The notes: generated by a model from the sequence alone, not told the origin. A DNA stretch of 64,000 bases from CAZSVE01 sp964610175 (GCA_964610175.1 CAZSVE010000003.1:3737-67736); one strand, 5' to 3'; shown: positions 27,040 to 36,599, counted from the first letter of the stretch. Numbers and translations: made by a program.

Positions 27040-27453
27040 TCAAAGTTCCTCCTCGGACATCAGCTTTATTCCATTCTCCTTCAACAAGGTTGAAGTGACG
27101 CCATTACCCGATATCACCTTGCCGGAAAAGGTGCCGTCGTAGATCTCACCGACACCACAAGAGGGACTTCTCTGTTTCAGGATTGCCTCTCCGATACCAT
27201 ACAGTCTTGCCAACAATAAGCTCCCGTGCGCGCCTCTCTGGAAGTTTTCCGTAACATCCTCTCCTTTCTTCGTAACCACCTGTTCACCCCGTTGCTCGGA
27301 AGGGATTCGGGGGGTCGGCAAACCTCCACACTGCTCGGGACAGACCGGAATCAGCACTTCTTCTCGGGCGAGTTCCAAAACCTTTCCATTCTTATTATTG
27401 CCTCCATCGTATCTGCAATCGATGCCGAGCAGACAGGCGCTACAAAGTTTCAT
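27040..27453 (-). CDS. DUF523 family protein
   Basis: About 137 residues from the ATG at 27453. Conserved DUF523 features are present: SACLLGIDCRYDGGNN, VCPEQCGGLPTPR and LKQRSPSCGVGEIYDGTFSG, with several cysteines that suggest metal or Fe-S binding. The function is unknown; some bacteria carry DUF523 fused to DUF1722. A repeat B copy begins three bases upstream of the ATG (GCTAGTC-ATG in gene sense), so the native promoter or leader has probably been displaced. Confidence 0.85.
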   Translation of the reverse strand: MKLCSACLLGIDCRYDGGNNKNGKVLELAREEVLIPVCPEQCGGLPTPRIPSEQRGEQVVTKKGEDVTENFQRGAHGSLLLARLYGIGEAILKQRSPSCGVGEIYDGTFSGKVISGNGVTSTLLKENGIKLMSEEEL

Positions 27454-27455
27454 GA

Positions 27456-27865
27456 CTAGCGAGGCTTCGCCTCGGACCAATGAACCATAATCCTGCGCTA
27501 GTAAAGAACCGTTAGAACTTGGCTCATTTGTAAAGCTGAGCGGGAAATAAACAAATTAAAAGCTTCGCCTCGAACCGATGAGACATGATTCGGTAGTAGA
27601 GTAAAATCAGCGTGTTGTAAAACTTGATTCATTTGGGAATGCCGAGCGGGAAATAAAACAAAATATTGGCAGCATAAATGATGCAAGAAATCACATTTTC
27701 CGATTCCGTGAGTGAAAAAGCGAACTTTTTCATCATCCTGATAGTGGAAGTCTGGCGAAGCTTGTGCTCGAACCGACAACGCATGACCCGGTATTGGCAA
27801 AGCGAGATTGGCGCCTTGTAAAACTTGATACATTTGTGAAGATGAGCGGGAAATAAACAAATTAG
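27456..27865 (+). repeat. Three repeat B copies (27456-27557, 27560-27664, 27752-27865) with a repeat E copy between (27680-27742)
   Basis: All three copies run in the same orientation and end GAGCGGGAAATAAACAAA or a near variant. The repeat E hairpin GTGAAAAAGCGAACTTTTTC stands between copies 2 and 3. This 410-base block makes up most of the gap between the divergent DUF523 and DUF4340 genes. Confidence 0.88.
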
Positions 27866-28020
27866 CTCTATCCTTCTCTTCGATGGCTTGCGCTTCTCCT
27901 CGATGATCTTCCTCTTTGCATTCGGTGCACCATTCCAGGGTAGCGCGGTTCCGGCGGGTTGGGATATATTTTTCGAAACAAGATCCGAAGAGACGACAAA
28001 GAAGGAGGGTTCGAGAGAAA

Positions 28021-29226
28021 ATGCGCAAGTCAAATAGTTTCCTTATCCTTGCATTGGTAACCGTAGTGGTAGTTATGGCGACGATCTATGTACAGCGGGA
28101 GTCCGGCAAGGCCGCCGTGGAAGAGGGATTTTTGTTCCCGGACTTGAGTGAAAAACTGGATCGCACCGCCCAGGTACGGATCAGTAAGGGGGTATCCGTG
28201 GTCGAACTGCACCGCCAGGGGAAGGATGCCTGGAGCGTGCGGGATCGAGCGGATCATCCAGCCAATCTCGCCAAGATATATGAACTTTTACTGGGGACAG
28301 CCGGGCTGGAGCGTCTGGAACAAAAGACCCGCAATCCGGAACGGTATGCACGACTCGGTCTCGCCGAGACGGCGAACGGAGATGAACAGGGGGCCATGCG
28401 AGTTGTCATGCAGGATGAACAGGGGGTGACGCTGGCCGATTATTTTATCGGTAAACGTAGCACGGCGAAGGGACGGCGCGCGCGCGATGAGATGTATGTG
28501 CGGATTCAGGATGACCCCGTAGTCTGGCTCGTGGAAGGCATTTTGCCCTATGGAATCGAGACGACGGATTGGTTGCGAGGGGAGATCTTGACGCTGGATG
28601 AAAAACGCATTCGAGGGGTGCGCATTACCCATCCGGATGGCGAAGAGGTAATCGTCGGGCGGGATGATCGCGAAGCAACGGATTATCGCCTGATCGGATT
28701 GCCGCAGTCCGCCAAGCCGAGATCATATCTCGTCAACGGCATTGCTTCCGACATGGCGAAACTGCGATTGCAGGATGTGCGGAGCATCGAGGATATAGAC
28801 CTCTCGGACGGGAAACGCGGTACCAAGATCCGGCTGACCACCTTCGATGGTATGCATATCACCATGAAAACGTGGCAGTTCGGACAGGACACCCTTGCGC
28901 GCTTCGATGCCGGTTTCGACCCGAAGCTGATTGAACCGGATCCGGAAAAACCGCAGGCTGCGGAAGGAGATACACCCATTGCAGCCGATTCCGGCAACGA
29001 AAATGACGCCGCAAAAAAGGAAACCGGAAAAAACCAAAAAGAGCCCGAAGGCATCTCCTCGGTTGAAGCGAAGCGGCACGACAGGGAGTCCGTGGAGAAA
29101 GAGGTGGACACCCTTTCCGAGAGGTGGCGCGATTGGGCCTACATCCTGCCCCAATATCGTCTGAACAATCTCACCAAACGGATGGATGATTTGATCGAGA
29201 AAACCGCCGAATCCGATGCCCCGTAG
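28021..29226 (+). CDS. DUF4340 domain protein
   Basis: A 401-residue protein with one N-terminal TM helix (SFLILALVTVVVVMATIYVQ) and an extracytoplasmic region of DUF4340 type: LFPDLSEKLDRTAQVRIS, HPANLAKIYELLLGTAGLER, FIGKR, and WLRGEILTLDEKRIRGVRI. An acidic/lysine linker (residues ~300-365) precedes the C-terminal WRDWAYILPQYRLNNLTKRM. The ATG at 28021 has a strong AAGGAGG 12 bases upstream; an upstream frame is repeat DNA. DUF4340 proteins usually follow the gldF/gldG-like ABC transporter genes, which are absent here, so it is an orphan. Confidence 0.85.
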   Translation: MRKSNSFLILALVTVVVVMATIYVQRESGKAAVEEGFLFPDLSEKLDRTAQVRISKGVSVVELHRQGKDAWSVRDRADHPANLAKIYELLLGTAGLERLEQKTRNPERYARLGLAETANGDEQGAMRVVMQDEQGVTLADYFIGKRSTAKGRRARDEMYVRIQDDPVVWLVEGILPYGIETTDWLRGEILTLDEKRIRGVRITHPDGEEVIVGRDDREATDYRLIGLPQSAKPRSYLVNGIASDMAKLRLQDVRSIEDIDLSDGKRGTKIRLTTFDGMHITMKTWQFGQDTLARFDAGFDPKLIEPDPEKPQAAEGDTPIAADSGNENDAAKKETGKNQKEPEGISSVEAKRHDRESVEKEVDTLSERWRDWAYILPQYRLNNLTKRMDDLIEKTAESDAP

Positions 29227-29254
29227 CCCTGGCATGGCAACAACAAATGAGTCA

Positions 29255-29356
29255 CTGGCGAGGCTGCGCCTCGGACCAATGAAGCATGCTTTTGTATTAG
29301 TAAAGCACTCTTGAAATTCGATCCATTTGTAAAGCCGAGCGGGAAATAAACAAATC
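29255..29356 (+). repeat. Repeat B copy after the DUF4340 gene
   Basis: Starts TGGCGAGGCTGCGCCTCGGA about 30 bases after the stop codon and ends GAGCGGGAAATAAACAAA. The remaining 160 bases to ppk1 show no gene. Confidence 0.85.
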
Positions 29357-29518
29357 ATGTTGGTGCACAATCATATGGGTGGTACCCTGGAACCTTCCGG
29401 AAAGGACGAAGGGGCTACGCGCGCCCTGATCGGGGCCGGAAAGCTACTGGGAATCATCGCATGGGATCATCCGATTATTTCGATGTTTCCTTTTTCACTA
29501 GCCGTTTAAGCACAAGTG

Positions 29519-31855
29519 ATGACTATCATGAAGCAATCAATCGAGAAATCTTACACCCCTGAATCTCGCGATACCGGAGATGTTTCCAAGAGCGAAGGCT
29601 CGAAGACCATGCCAGGCGCGGACCCCATGGATGAGAAATCCGAAACCAAGGCCCATTCCAAGGCGAAGGGCTCTGTTCATTCGGTGCCTGAATTCGATCT
29701 CGATGCCTCGGAACTCTATTCGAATCGGGAACTTACCTGGATTAATTTCAATCGGCGGGTTCTGCATGAAGCCGAAGACGAGCGCACTCCCTTGTTGGAG
29801 CGCGTGAAGTTTCTGGCCATTGTCAGTTCCAATCTGGATGAATTCTTCATGAAGCGCATCGGCGGCCTGAAACAGCAATTGGCAGCCGGGATGCAGAAGC
29901 TCACCGTGGATGGACGGACCCCGGCGCAGCAGCTCGTGGAATGCCACGCCCAGGTGCGCGATATCCGCCTGAAGCGGGAGGGGATTTACAAGGTTCTGGT
30001 TAAAAAGCTTGCGGAACACGATATCCGTCTCGTGCAGTACCCATCCCTCGACGAGCATCGACGGGCCGAACTTCGCGAGCGTTTTATCCAAAGTATTTTT
30101 CCGCTGGTTACGCCGCTCGCCATGGACCCCGGCCATCCGTTTCCATTTATTTCCAACCTTGCCCTTAATCTATTGGTAACGTTGCGTTATCCGGGCGGTA
30201 CCGGCATCTACATGGCCCGGGTCAAGGTTCCCCTTATCAAGGGGGTGGCGCCTCGATTTCTCCGCATCGGGGAGGGGAATACATTCGTCACCCTGGATGA
30301 TGTGGTGGCGCATAACCTCGATCTGCTGTTTCCCGGTATGGAGATCGAGTCTTGTGACCTGTTTCGGGTTACCCGTAACGCCAACGTGGAGACGGACGAA
30401 GAGGCCGCCGACGATCTCCTGGAGATGATCCAATCGGAGCTGCGCGAGCGCCATTTCGCGCCGATTGTTCGCTTGGAGGTGATGCCGGGAATGAATCCGA
30501 CGCTTCGCGGCATGTTGGCCGCCGAGCTTGGCCTGGATGCCGAGACGGATGTTTTCGAGGTGCAGGGCACGATGGCGATGCGCGATCTCTTCGAGATTGC
30601 CATGTTGGATATCCCGGAGTTGCACGACCGTCCGCATCGTCCCATCGACCATCCGCGTCTTGCCCACAACCGCCAGAACATCTTTCACATCATCCGAAAG
30701 GGTCCCCTTTTGCTGCAGCACCCGTACGAATCCTTCGGTACCTCGGTGGAGCGCTTTCTTCGTACCGCGAGCGTGGACCCCAAGGTGCTGGCCATCAAGA
30801 TGACGCTATACCGGACCTCATCGAGCGGGAACATCATTACGTCACTCATCGAGGCCGCGCAAAACGGGAAACAGGTAGCCGTGCTCGTCGAGCTGAAGGC
30901 GCGGTTCGACGAGGCCGCCAATATCCGTTGGGCCAGGCGCCTGGAGCAGGCGGGCATTCATGTCACCTACGGCGTCGTCGGATTCAAGACCCACAGCAAG
31001 GTGATCCTGGTGGTGCGCAAGGACTACAACGGTATACAGCGCTATGCCCACATCGGAACCGGGAACTATCATGCCGATACGGCCCGGCTGTACGGGGACC
31101 TCGGGATATTGACCAACGATCAGGATATCGGTCGGGATTTGACGGAGTTATTCAACTTCCTCACCGGGTACACGCCTCCGCTCGGTTACCGCAAGATTCT
31201 CGCCGCCCCCTATACCTTGAAACGGGGGTTATTGGAAAAGATCGATCGGGAAATCGGCAAGCACACGCCGGAATCTCCGGGGCTCATTCAGTTCAAGATG
31301 AATGCCCTGGAAGACTTCGATATCACCAGGGCCCTGTATCGCGCGTGCCAGGCTGGCGTCAAAGTGGAGCTCATCGTGCGCGATACCTGTCGGTTGCGTC
31401 CGGGTATTCCGGGCTTGAGCGAAACGGCGCGTGTTGTCAGCGTCGTCGGACGTTTCCTGGAGCATACGCGGATCTTCTATTTCCAAAACGGTGGCGAGGA
31501 AGAATATTACATCGGGTCGGCAGACATGATGAAACGCAACCTGGAAAGTCGCGTCGAGGTGGTAACCCCGGTGGAAAATCCCGATCTGCGCCAGGACCTT
31601 CGCATGATGCTCGATGTGCAACTCGCCGACCGCAGGAGTGCCTGGGATCTCAATCCCGATGGCAGTTACACCCAGAGAAAACCCGGGGAGGGGCAGGAAA
31701 CCCATGGCTCCCAGGAAACCCTGATCACGGTTGCCGAGACCCGCCTGTCCGCAGCCCTCAAACACAAGCAGGGTAGGATTCGACGGAAACTCGTCAGTCG
31801 TTTCCAGAAGCGTTTGAAGACCATTGTGAATGGCCTGGGGGAAAACCGACCGTGA
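29519..31855 (+). CDS. ppk1: Polyphosphate kinase 1
   Basis: A 778-residue enzyme making polyphosphate from ATP. All four domains are recognisable: N-terminal helices (SNRELTWINFNRRVLHEAED), head domain, and two PLD-like C-terminal domains. The autophosphorylated histidine is His492 in FKTHSKVILV and the second catalytic His is His649 in LEHTRIFYF. KMTLYRTSSSG and HIGTGNYHADTARLYGDLG are typical. The first ~60 residues, rich in Ser/Lys/Glu, precede the conserved start and vary in the family. Start codons at 29519 (ATG) and 29528 (ATG) are both possible; the ribosome site is poor. ppx is not adjacent. Confidence 0.97.
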   Translation: MTIMKQSIEKSYTPESRDTGDVSKSEGSKTMPGADPMDEKSETKAHSKAKGSVHSVPEFDLDASELYSNRELTWINFNRRVLHEAEDERTPLLERVKFLAIVSSNLDEFFMKRIGGLKQQLAAGMQKLTVDGRTPAQQLVECHAQVRDIRLKREGIYKVLVKKLAEHDIRLVQYPSLDEHRRAELRERFIQSIFPLVTPLAMDPGHPFPFISNLALNLLVTLRYPGGTGIYMARVKVPLIKGVAPRFLRIGEGNTFVTLDDVVAHNLDLLFPGMEIESCDLFRVTRNANVETDEEAADDLLEMIQSELRERHFAPIVRLEVMPGMNPTLRGMLAAELGLDAETDVFEVQGTMAMRDLFEIAMLDIPELHDRPHRPIDHPRLAHNRQNIFHIIRKGPLLLQHPYESFGTSVERFLRTASVDPKVLAIKMTLYRTSSSGNIITSLIEAAQNGKQVAVLVELKARFDEAANIRWARRLEQAGIHVTYGVVGFKTHSKVILVVRKDYNGIQRYAHIGTGNYHADTARLYGDLGILTNDQDIGRDLTELFNFLTGYTPPLGYRKILAAPYTLKRGLLEKIDREIGKHTPESPGLIQFKMNALEDFDITRALYRACQAGVKVELIVRDTCRLRPGIPGLSETARVVSVVGRFLEHTRIFYFQNGGEEEYYIGSADMMKRNLESRVEVVTPVENPDLRQDLRMMLDVQLADRRSAWDLNPDGSYTQRKPGEGQETHGSQETLITVAETRLSAALKHKQGRIRRKLVSRFQKRLKTIVNGLGENRP

Positions 31856-32295
31856 ACAAAATTGGCAGTGAGCGTGCCGCGGGATGCCAGGAGGATATGC
31901 CGCACAGTCGTGGCGACTTATGTCCCAGGATCATCCCGATGTCGATGGCGCCGAGCTATCCTGTTTTGCCAGGGTTTCCTGGATGACCCGCTGGGAACCT
32001 CGCAATCGGTAGGCCCATGGTCCTGTCGATACGGCATCACCAAGGTCGCCTTCGGGGTGTTCCCGTCCCGGAGGTGGCACACGGTTCACCTTCGAGGGTC
32101 GATACCCCCTTGGGGGCCGACCCTGGGCCCATGACCCTGGGCCCATGCCCCGGTTCCCCCTTCCAATAGACTCCATGTTTGAACTTGCTGCGTAATATTT
32201 CGAAAGAGTTCAAACAGGAAGTCTGATGTTTTCGACAATAACTGCGCCAGAAATCCCTTTCTGTCACAGTTACTTGCAAGTTAAAACATATCAGT

Positions 32296-32430
32296 CCCTT
32301 ACTCGAAAAATCTCGAGCAAAACGCACGAAAATTCGTGGTTCGTCATTTTTCGCTGCGCGAGAAATCTTTCGCGTTCGGGGTGTCCGCCAAGTCGGAAGA
32401 TCTCTCCCTTCTCGGTCGAGATGATGGGGG
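32296..32430. repeat. Repeat D copy in the 840-base gap after ppk1
   Basis: GTCATTTTTCGCTGCGCGAG and GAAATCTTTCGC form one arm and CTCGGTCGAGATGATGG the other, as in other repeat D copies; a preceding GAAAAATCTCGAGCAAAACG also matches the family tail. The rest of 31856-32697 holds no gene I can support; GGGCCCATGACCCTGGGCCC near 32126-32150 is a local direct repeat. Confidence 0.65.
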
Positions 32431-32697
32431 AGTGCCTGGATTGACGATGGCATCATCGAAATGTTTTGGTTTCGGCTTGTCCGGGTTAGGTCCTCGGGAC
32501 TCGCTACGAACAACTATCTTGGTAACGGCAGGGTTTGCCGATATCCTGGCCTGCGGTTTCTGCTCTTCTCCGAAGAGCGTTTTCCCCGGGCGCGGTTGCC
32601 GATCTCGGAAGCAAAGCCTGTTCCCCTGAAATGAAAAATGAGTCCTTCCCGTCCTCCCGGTGCAGCTTTCGATAAGCCTCGATAATCGGCTGTACAA

Positions 32698-33678
32698 TCA
32701 TCCTCTCCCTTTTCCGGCGAGAAAATCGGCGTATGTCGATGCCAGCCCCTTTTCTAAAGTGATCCTGGGTCGCCAGCCGAGCGCGAGAAGACGGCTGGTA
32801 TCCATGAGTTTTCTCGGGGTGCCGTCGGGCTTGCCGGAATCGAAGGTGATCCGGCCCCTATATCCCACGGTTTCGGCGATCATCCGGGCCAGTTCGGCGA
32901 TAGTCATATCGCTCCCATACCCCACATTGATGTGGGAGCGCATGGGTTCCATGTGTTGGCGGTACGCGGCCATGGGCAGGTTCATGACATGGATGCAGGC
33001 ATCGGCCAGGTCGTCCACGTGAAGGAACTCGCGCCTTGGCGTACCGGTACCCCAGATGGTTACGTTCGGGGCATGGTTTATCTTGGCTTCATGGAAGCGG
33101 CGGATCAACGCCGGAAGGACATGGCTGTCTTCCGGATGGTAGTTGTCATTGGGGCCGTAGAGATTGGTCGGCATGACGGATCGGTAGTCGACTCCATGGC
33201 TTTCGCCATACTGACGGTTGTAGCTCTCGCAAAGCTTGATGCCGGCAATCTTGGCGATGGCGTAGGGTTCATTGGTGGGTTCGAGCGCGCCGGTCAAGAG
33301 GACCTCTTCCCGTATCGGTTGTAGGGCGAGTTTGGGATAGATGCAGTTGGACCCGAGAAAGAGCAACTTCCTGACGCCGCTTTGGAAGGCGGTATGAATG
33401 ACATTGGTGGCTATCGTGATGTTCTGATGGATGAATTCCGCCGGGTAGGTGGCATTGGCCAGAATACCACCGACACGGGCGGCGGCGAGGTAGACCTGAT
33501 CGGGTCGTTGTTGCCGGAAAAAGGCGCGAACGGCCTCCTGTTCGGTAAGATTCAGTTCCCCGTGACAGCGGGTGAGTATTCTGTCTTCGGGGTGGCCATT
33601 GGCCTCGAGCCTGCGCACGATGGCGGAGCCCACCAGCCCCCGGTGACCCGCGACATAGATATTCGGTATGGGATTCAT
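32698..33678 (-). CDS. fcl: GDP-L-fucose synthase
   Basis: A 326-residue short-chain dehydrogenase/reductase. It has the NADP loop AGHRGLVGSAI, the FLGSNCIYPK catalytic Ser/Cys region and Y-x3-K as YAIAKIAG. It also has RSVMPTNLYGPNDN and the C-terminal RREFLHVDDLADA. It makes GDP-L-fucose from the 4-keto sugar formed by Gmd, with epimerisation and reduction. gmd and manC lie 4-7 kb upstream on the same strand, separated by an oxidoreductase, a phosphoesterase and two opposite-strand genes, so the pathway is present but not one compact operon. Confidence 0.95.
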   Translation of the reverse strand: MNPIPNIYVAGHRGLVGSAIVRRLEANGHPEDRILTRCHGELNLTEQEAVRAFFRQQRPDQVYLAAARVGGILANATYPAEFIHQNITIATNVIHTAFQSGVRKLLFLGSNCIYPKLALQPIREEVLLTGALEPTNEPYAIAKIAGIKLCESYNRQYGESHGVDYRSVMPTNLYGPNDNYHPEDSHVLPALIRRFHEAKINHAPNVTIWGTGTPRREFLHVDDLADACIHVMNLPMAAYRQHMEPMRSHINVGYGSDMTIAELARMIAETVGYRGRITFDSGKPDGTPRKLMDTSRLLALGWRPRITLEKGLASTYADFLAGKGRG

Positions 33679-33946
33679 GACGTCTGTGGTTCAGGAACGT
33701 AGGAATGCCGCGCGTTGGCAATATTGAAAACGAATGCCCGTACCGTGTCCGCGGCCTTTCGTTCCCCGTGTCGTATCGGCGAGCGTATTTTATCGATGTT
33801 GTGGAGATAGGGGGATGGATCCATCATGATGGTATCGGCCTTGCGGGACAGCTCCAGGACATTGAAATGACGATAAAGGCGTATTTTACCTATGTTGAAA
33901 TCATCTTCGATATTTTGTTCGGGATTTTACGGGTAGTGAATGTATG

Positions 33947-34229
33947 GTCTCTATATGCAATTCCTCCTCGACAATCGACATGACCGCGCGAATGTTCGTG
34001 GTTGTTCGAAGGGTTTTACCGATTGTGATTTCACGAAAATTCACGGGTAGTTTTTGCCATCCCTGGCATCTGGGTCCCGGCATTCCCTGCCGGGATGACG
34101 GAAGTGGTAAATTCCTACACAATCGCCTGAAACAACCTCTCTTGTCATCCCGACAGGGAATGTCGGGACCCAGACGCCAGGGACGGCAACAGGATTTGGT
34201 TGCGGCTCAGCCGCGCTATGCTCTATATG
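33947..34229 (-). mobile_element. Repeat A, complete 265-bp element with 9-bp target duplication
   Basis: CTCTATATG stands at 33947-33955 and again at 34221-34229, flanking a 265-bp unit (33956-34220). The unit carries two internal inverted modules of the form TCATCCCG-(A/C)CAGGGAATG-(T/C)CGGGA, each followed by a CCCAGACGCCAGGGACGG type box. The inverse of this element, 266 bp long and bounded by the same CATAGCGCGG and GAATTG/GAAATTG ends, is at 62462-62727. It encodes no protein, so it is a non-autonomous element moved in trans. The sequence is conserved between copies at well above 80 percent by eye. The remaining bases of the 33679-34255 gap show nothing else. Confidence 0.85.
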
Positions 34230-34255
34230 TCTGTCCATGTGGATGAGGTGCCACG

Positions 34256-34939
34256 ATGTCGAAGACTGAACCGACCTATGATTCGGATCTTGCCCGGTGG
34301 GCCGATTTGCTTCGGGACATTTCGGCACGGGGCCTGTGCTACAGCAAGGATCCCCATGACATCGAGAATTTCCACCGGATTCAGGCCATCGCCAGGGAAA
34401 TGTTGGCCTCGTCCACGGGGGGAATCGATGGACGTGGACAGCAGATGCCCTGGGTCGAGATGCTGTTCCGGCGTCCTACTCCGGTAATCTATGGCGATGG
34501 TGCCCTGATAGACGGTAATGGTGCCGTGTTATTGGTGCAACGCGCGGATAACCATACCTGGCTGCTGCCCGGGGGGGCGTTGGAGGTGGGGGAAAATGCC
34601 GCGCGGGGGGTTTGCCGCGAGGTCCGTGAAGAAACGGGTATTACCTGTACGCCAACGAGTCTCGTCGGGGTGTTCGATGAGCCATGTGGCGTGGCCTGCT
34701 TTCCTTATCACATGTATATCCTGACCTTCCTGTGCCGGGTCGATACCCCGGATACGAGCGATTTCGTTTTGCCGCCGCACGAGATATCGGCGGCAGGATG
34801 GTTCGAAGAGGATGCTTTACCGGATGCCTTGTATCCGGGGGTCTCGCTACGGATTCGGGAGGCCTTCAAAAGCTGGCGTGGCGAACAGAACGCTTATTTC
34901 GATGGGGTTCGAGATGTACCGACAAGACTCATTGGATAG
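34256..34939 (+). CDS. Nudix hydrolase
   Basis: A 227-residue protein with a complete Nudix box at residues 106-129 (G-x5-E-x7-REVREETGI), so the catalytic glutamates are present. An N-terminal helical domain of about 70 residues (DLARWADLLRDISARGLCYS) matches the accessory domain found in Nudix enzymes of the ADP-ribose/NDP-sugar group. It may act on a nucleotide sugar, which would fit the GDP-sugar genes around it, but this is inference. The following methyltransferase gene overlaps its end by 26 bases. Confidence 0.88.
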   Translation: MSKTEPTYDSDLARWADLLRDISARGLCYSKDPHDIENFHRIQAIAREMLASSTGGIDGRGQQMPWVEMLFRRPTPVIYGDGALIDGNGAVLLVQRADNHTWLLPGGALEVGENAARGVCREVREETGITCTPTSLVGVFDEPCGVACFPYHMYILTFLCRVDTPDTSDFVLPPHEISAAGWFEEDALPDALYPGVSLRIREAFKSWRGEQNAYFDGVRDVPTRLIG

Positions 34940-35663
34940 AAATAGTATCGAGGCGACCCTGGAGGCCGCTCGGCGCATACGCACCCGGCCTTTTCTATAC
35001 AAGATCTACCTGGATCTTTACGCCTTTTTGGAGCGGGAGCTGGAGAGCGCACCGTCGGGACCCCGGTTGGAGCTGGGCAGCGGTGGCGGATTCCTGGGCG
35101 AGCGGGTGCCCAATCTGATCACCTCCGATATCGTCCCTGTCCCTACCGTGGATCTGGTTGCTTCGAGCGTGGCCCTTCCCTTCGAGGGTGGTTCCCTGTC
35201 CGCCATTTGCATGATGAACGTGCTGCATCACATGGGCGATGTGTCGGCCTTTTTCCATGAGGCCGAGCGTTGCCTGAAACCTGGCGGGAAGATCGTGATG
35301 ATCGAGACCGCCAACACCGCCTGGGCCAGGCTCTATTTTACCCACTACTACCACGAGCCCTGCGACCCTGGCCAGGCGTCGTGGCAACTCCCCAACGCCG
35401 GTCGGATGACCGACAACAACACGGCCTTGCCCTGGATCGTGTTTTGTCGGGATGGCCGGTTATTTTCACACCGCCACGCGGGGCTTCGACTTGCCTCCAT
35501 CGGATACACCATGCCGTTTCGCTACATCCTGAGCGGCGGAGCCTCGCGCGCAAGGAAAATACCCGATTGGTCCTTTCCGCTGTTGCGTGGCTTGGAATGG
35601 TGTCTCTCTCCCCTGGACCGATGGCTGGGCCTTTTCATGCAGGTCGTCGTTCACAGAGTGTGA
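34914..35663 (+). CDS. SAM-dependent class I methyltransferase
   Basis: About 249 residues from the ATG at 34914, which overlaps the Nudix gene; ATG at 34902 is an alternative. The Rossmann motifs are clear: LELGSGGGFLGE (motif I), ITSDIVP (motif II acidic), VALPFEGGSLSAICMMNVLH (post-II/III) and CLKPGGKIVMIET (motif IV). The C-terminal half has aromatic and basic residues with no recognised domain. Substrate could be a sugar or lipid-linked glycan given the neighbouring GDP-sugar genes; this is not shown by the sequence. Confidence 0.85.
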   Translation: MYRQDSLDRNSIEATLEAARRIRTRPFLYKIYLDLYAFLERELESAPSGPRLELGSGGGFLGERVPNLITSDIVPVPTVDLVASSVALPFEGGSLSAICMMNVLHHMGDVSAFFHEAERCLKPGGKIVMIETANTAWARLYFTHYYHEPCDPGQASWQLPNAGRMTDNNTALPWIVFCRDGRLFSHRHAGLRLASIGYTMPFRYILSGGASRARKIPDWSFPLLRGLEWCLSPLDRWLGLFMQVVVHRV

Positions 35664-35672
35664 GCCGTGCCA

Positions 35673-36599
35673 TCACCGGGGATCATCCATGGGATAGGGA
35701 AGGCTGAACTCGCTCGATGGCTCATGGCGGTACCGGTTCAGTACGGGGGAGTAGGTCCTGAACTGGATTCGGTCTTCTTCCGGGTGGAAATGCAGCACCC
35801 TCATCCAGCCATTGCCACCTTTTTCGAAGAATTGATAATTGGCCATGACCTGGTGAACCAGGTTGCCATGCTCCCCCTTGTCGCTTCGTTTTGCCTCGCC
35901 GTGATCGTGTCCGCATAGAACCAGAAAGATGTTCTTGTGCCTTTTCAAGAACTTGTCCCAGATCGCCTGGGCGGTATTGCCTTCTATGGCATAGCTTTGG
36001 TGATGGAGATTGCGGTTTGCCTGTACATCGAGGAATCCATGGGTGAGTACGATGCAACGATGATCGGGATACGCGTCGATGACCTTATCGGCCCATGCAA
36101 TGGCCTCGTCCCGTGGCATGAATTCCAGGGTGATGACCATGAAATCCATGCCGTCGGCCGTAAAAAGGACGAAGTAATTGCTACTCGAACCCTCGAAATT
36201 CCCCCCATAACGATACAACGGGTTCCTCAGAAAACGGGAAGGGGGGAAATAGGCATCGATCTTGGAATCGCGGCGATTGGAATAGGCGGATACGCCTTTT
36301 GGCGGATGGGGATCGTACCCCTGGTCGTGATTGCCGATGCACAATACATACGGTATGTGTCTTTCGATTACCTGAAAGGCCTCGCAACCGAGTTGCCACT
36401 CGATCTCGAAATTGGATTGGGTGAGATCCCCCGCATGAATGATCAGCACGGCGTTCAAAGCATCCCTGTTTTCCAATATCCATTGTATCTGCCGATAGAA
36501 ACAGTGGCGTTGGTCCGGGACACAAAAGTGCTTGCGCGTCCATTTCAGGCGCAGATCGCAATAGCTTTGGGTATCGGGAAGCACGAAGAGCGTGAACAT
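35673..36599 (-). CDS. Calcineurin-like metallophosphoesterase
   Basis: A 308-residue phosphoesterase with the metal-binding motifs DTQ (9-11), IHAGDLTQ, IGNHDQGYDP, VLTHGF and CGHDHGEAK. The arrangement resembles the larger extracellular-type phosphoesterases but no signal peptide is visible. It ends eight bases before the convergent methyltransferase stop and begins eight bases after the oxidoreductase stop, so it is probably cotranscribed with that gene. Substrate unknown. Confidence 0.87.
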   Translation of the reverse strand: MFTLFVLPDTQSYCDLRLKWTRKHFCVPDQRHCFYRQIQWILENRDALNAVLIIHAGDLTQSNFEIEWQLGCEAFQVIERHIPYVLCIGNHDQGYDPHPPKGVSAYSNRRDSKIDAYFPPSRFLRNPLYRYGGNFEGSSSNYFVLFTADGMDFMVITLEFMPRDEAIAWADKVIDAYPDHRCIVLTHGFLDVQANRNLHHQSYAIEGNTAQAIWDKFLKRHKNIFLVLCGHDHGEAKRSDKGEHGNLVHQVMANYQFFEKGGNGWMRVLHFHPEEDRIQFRTYSPVLNRYRHEPSSEFSLPYPMDDPR

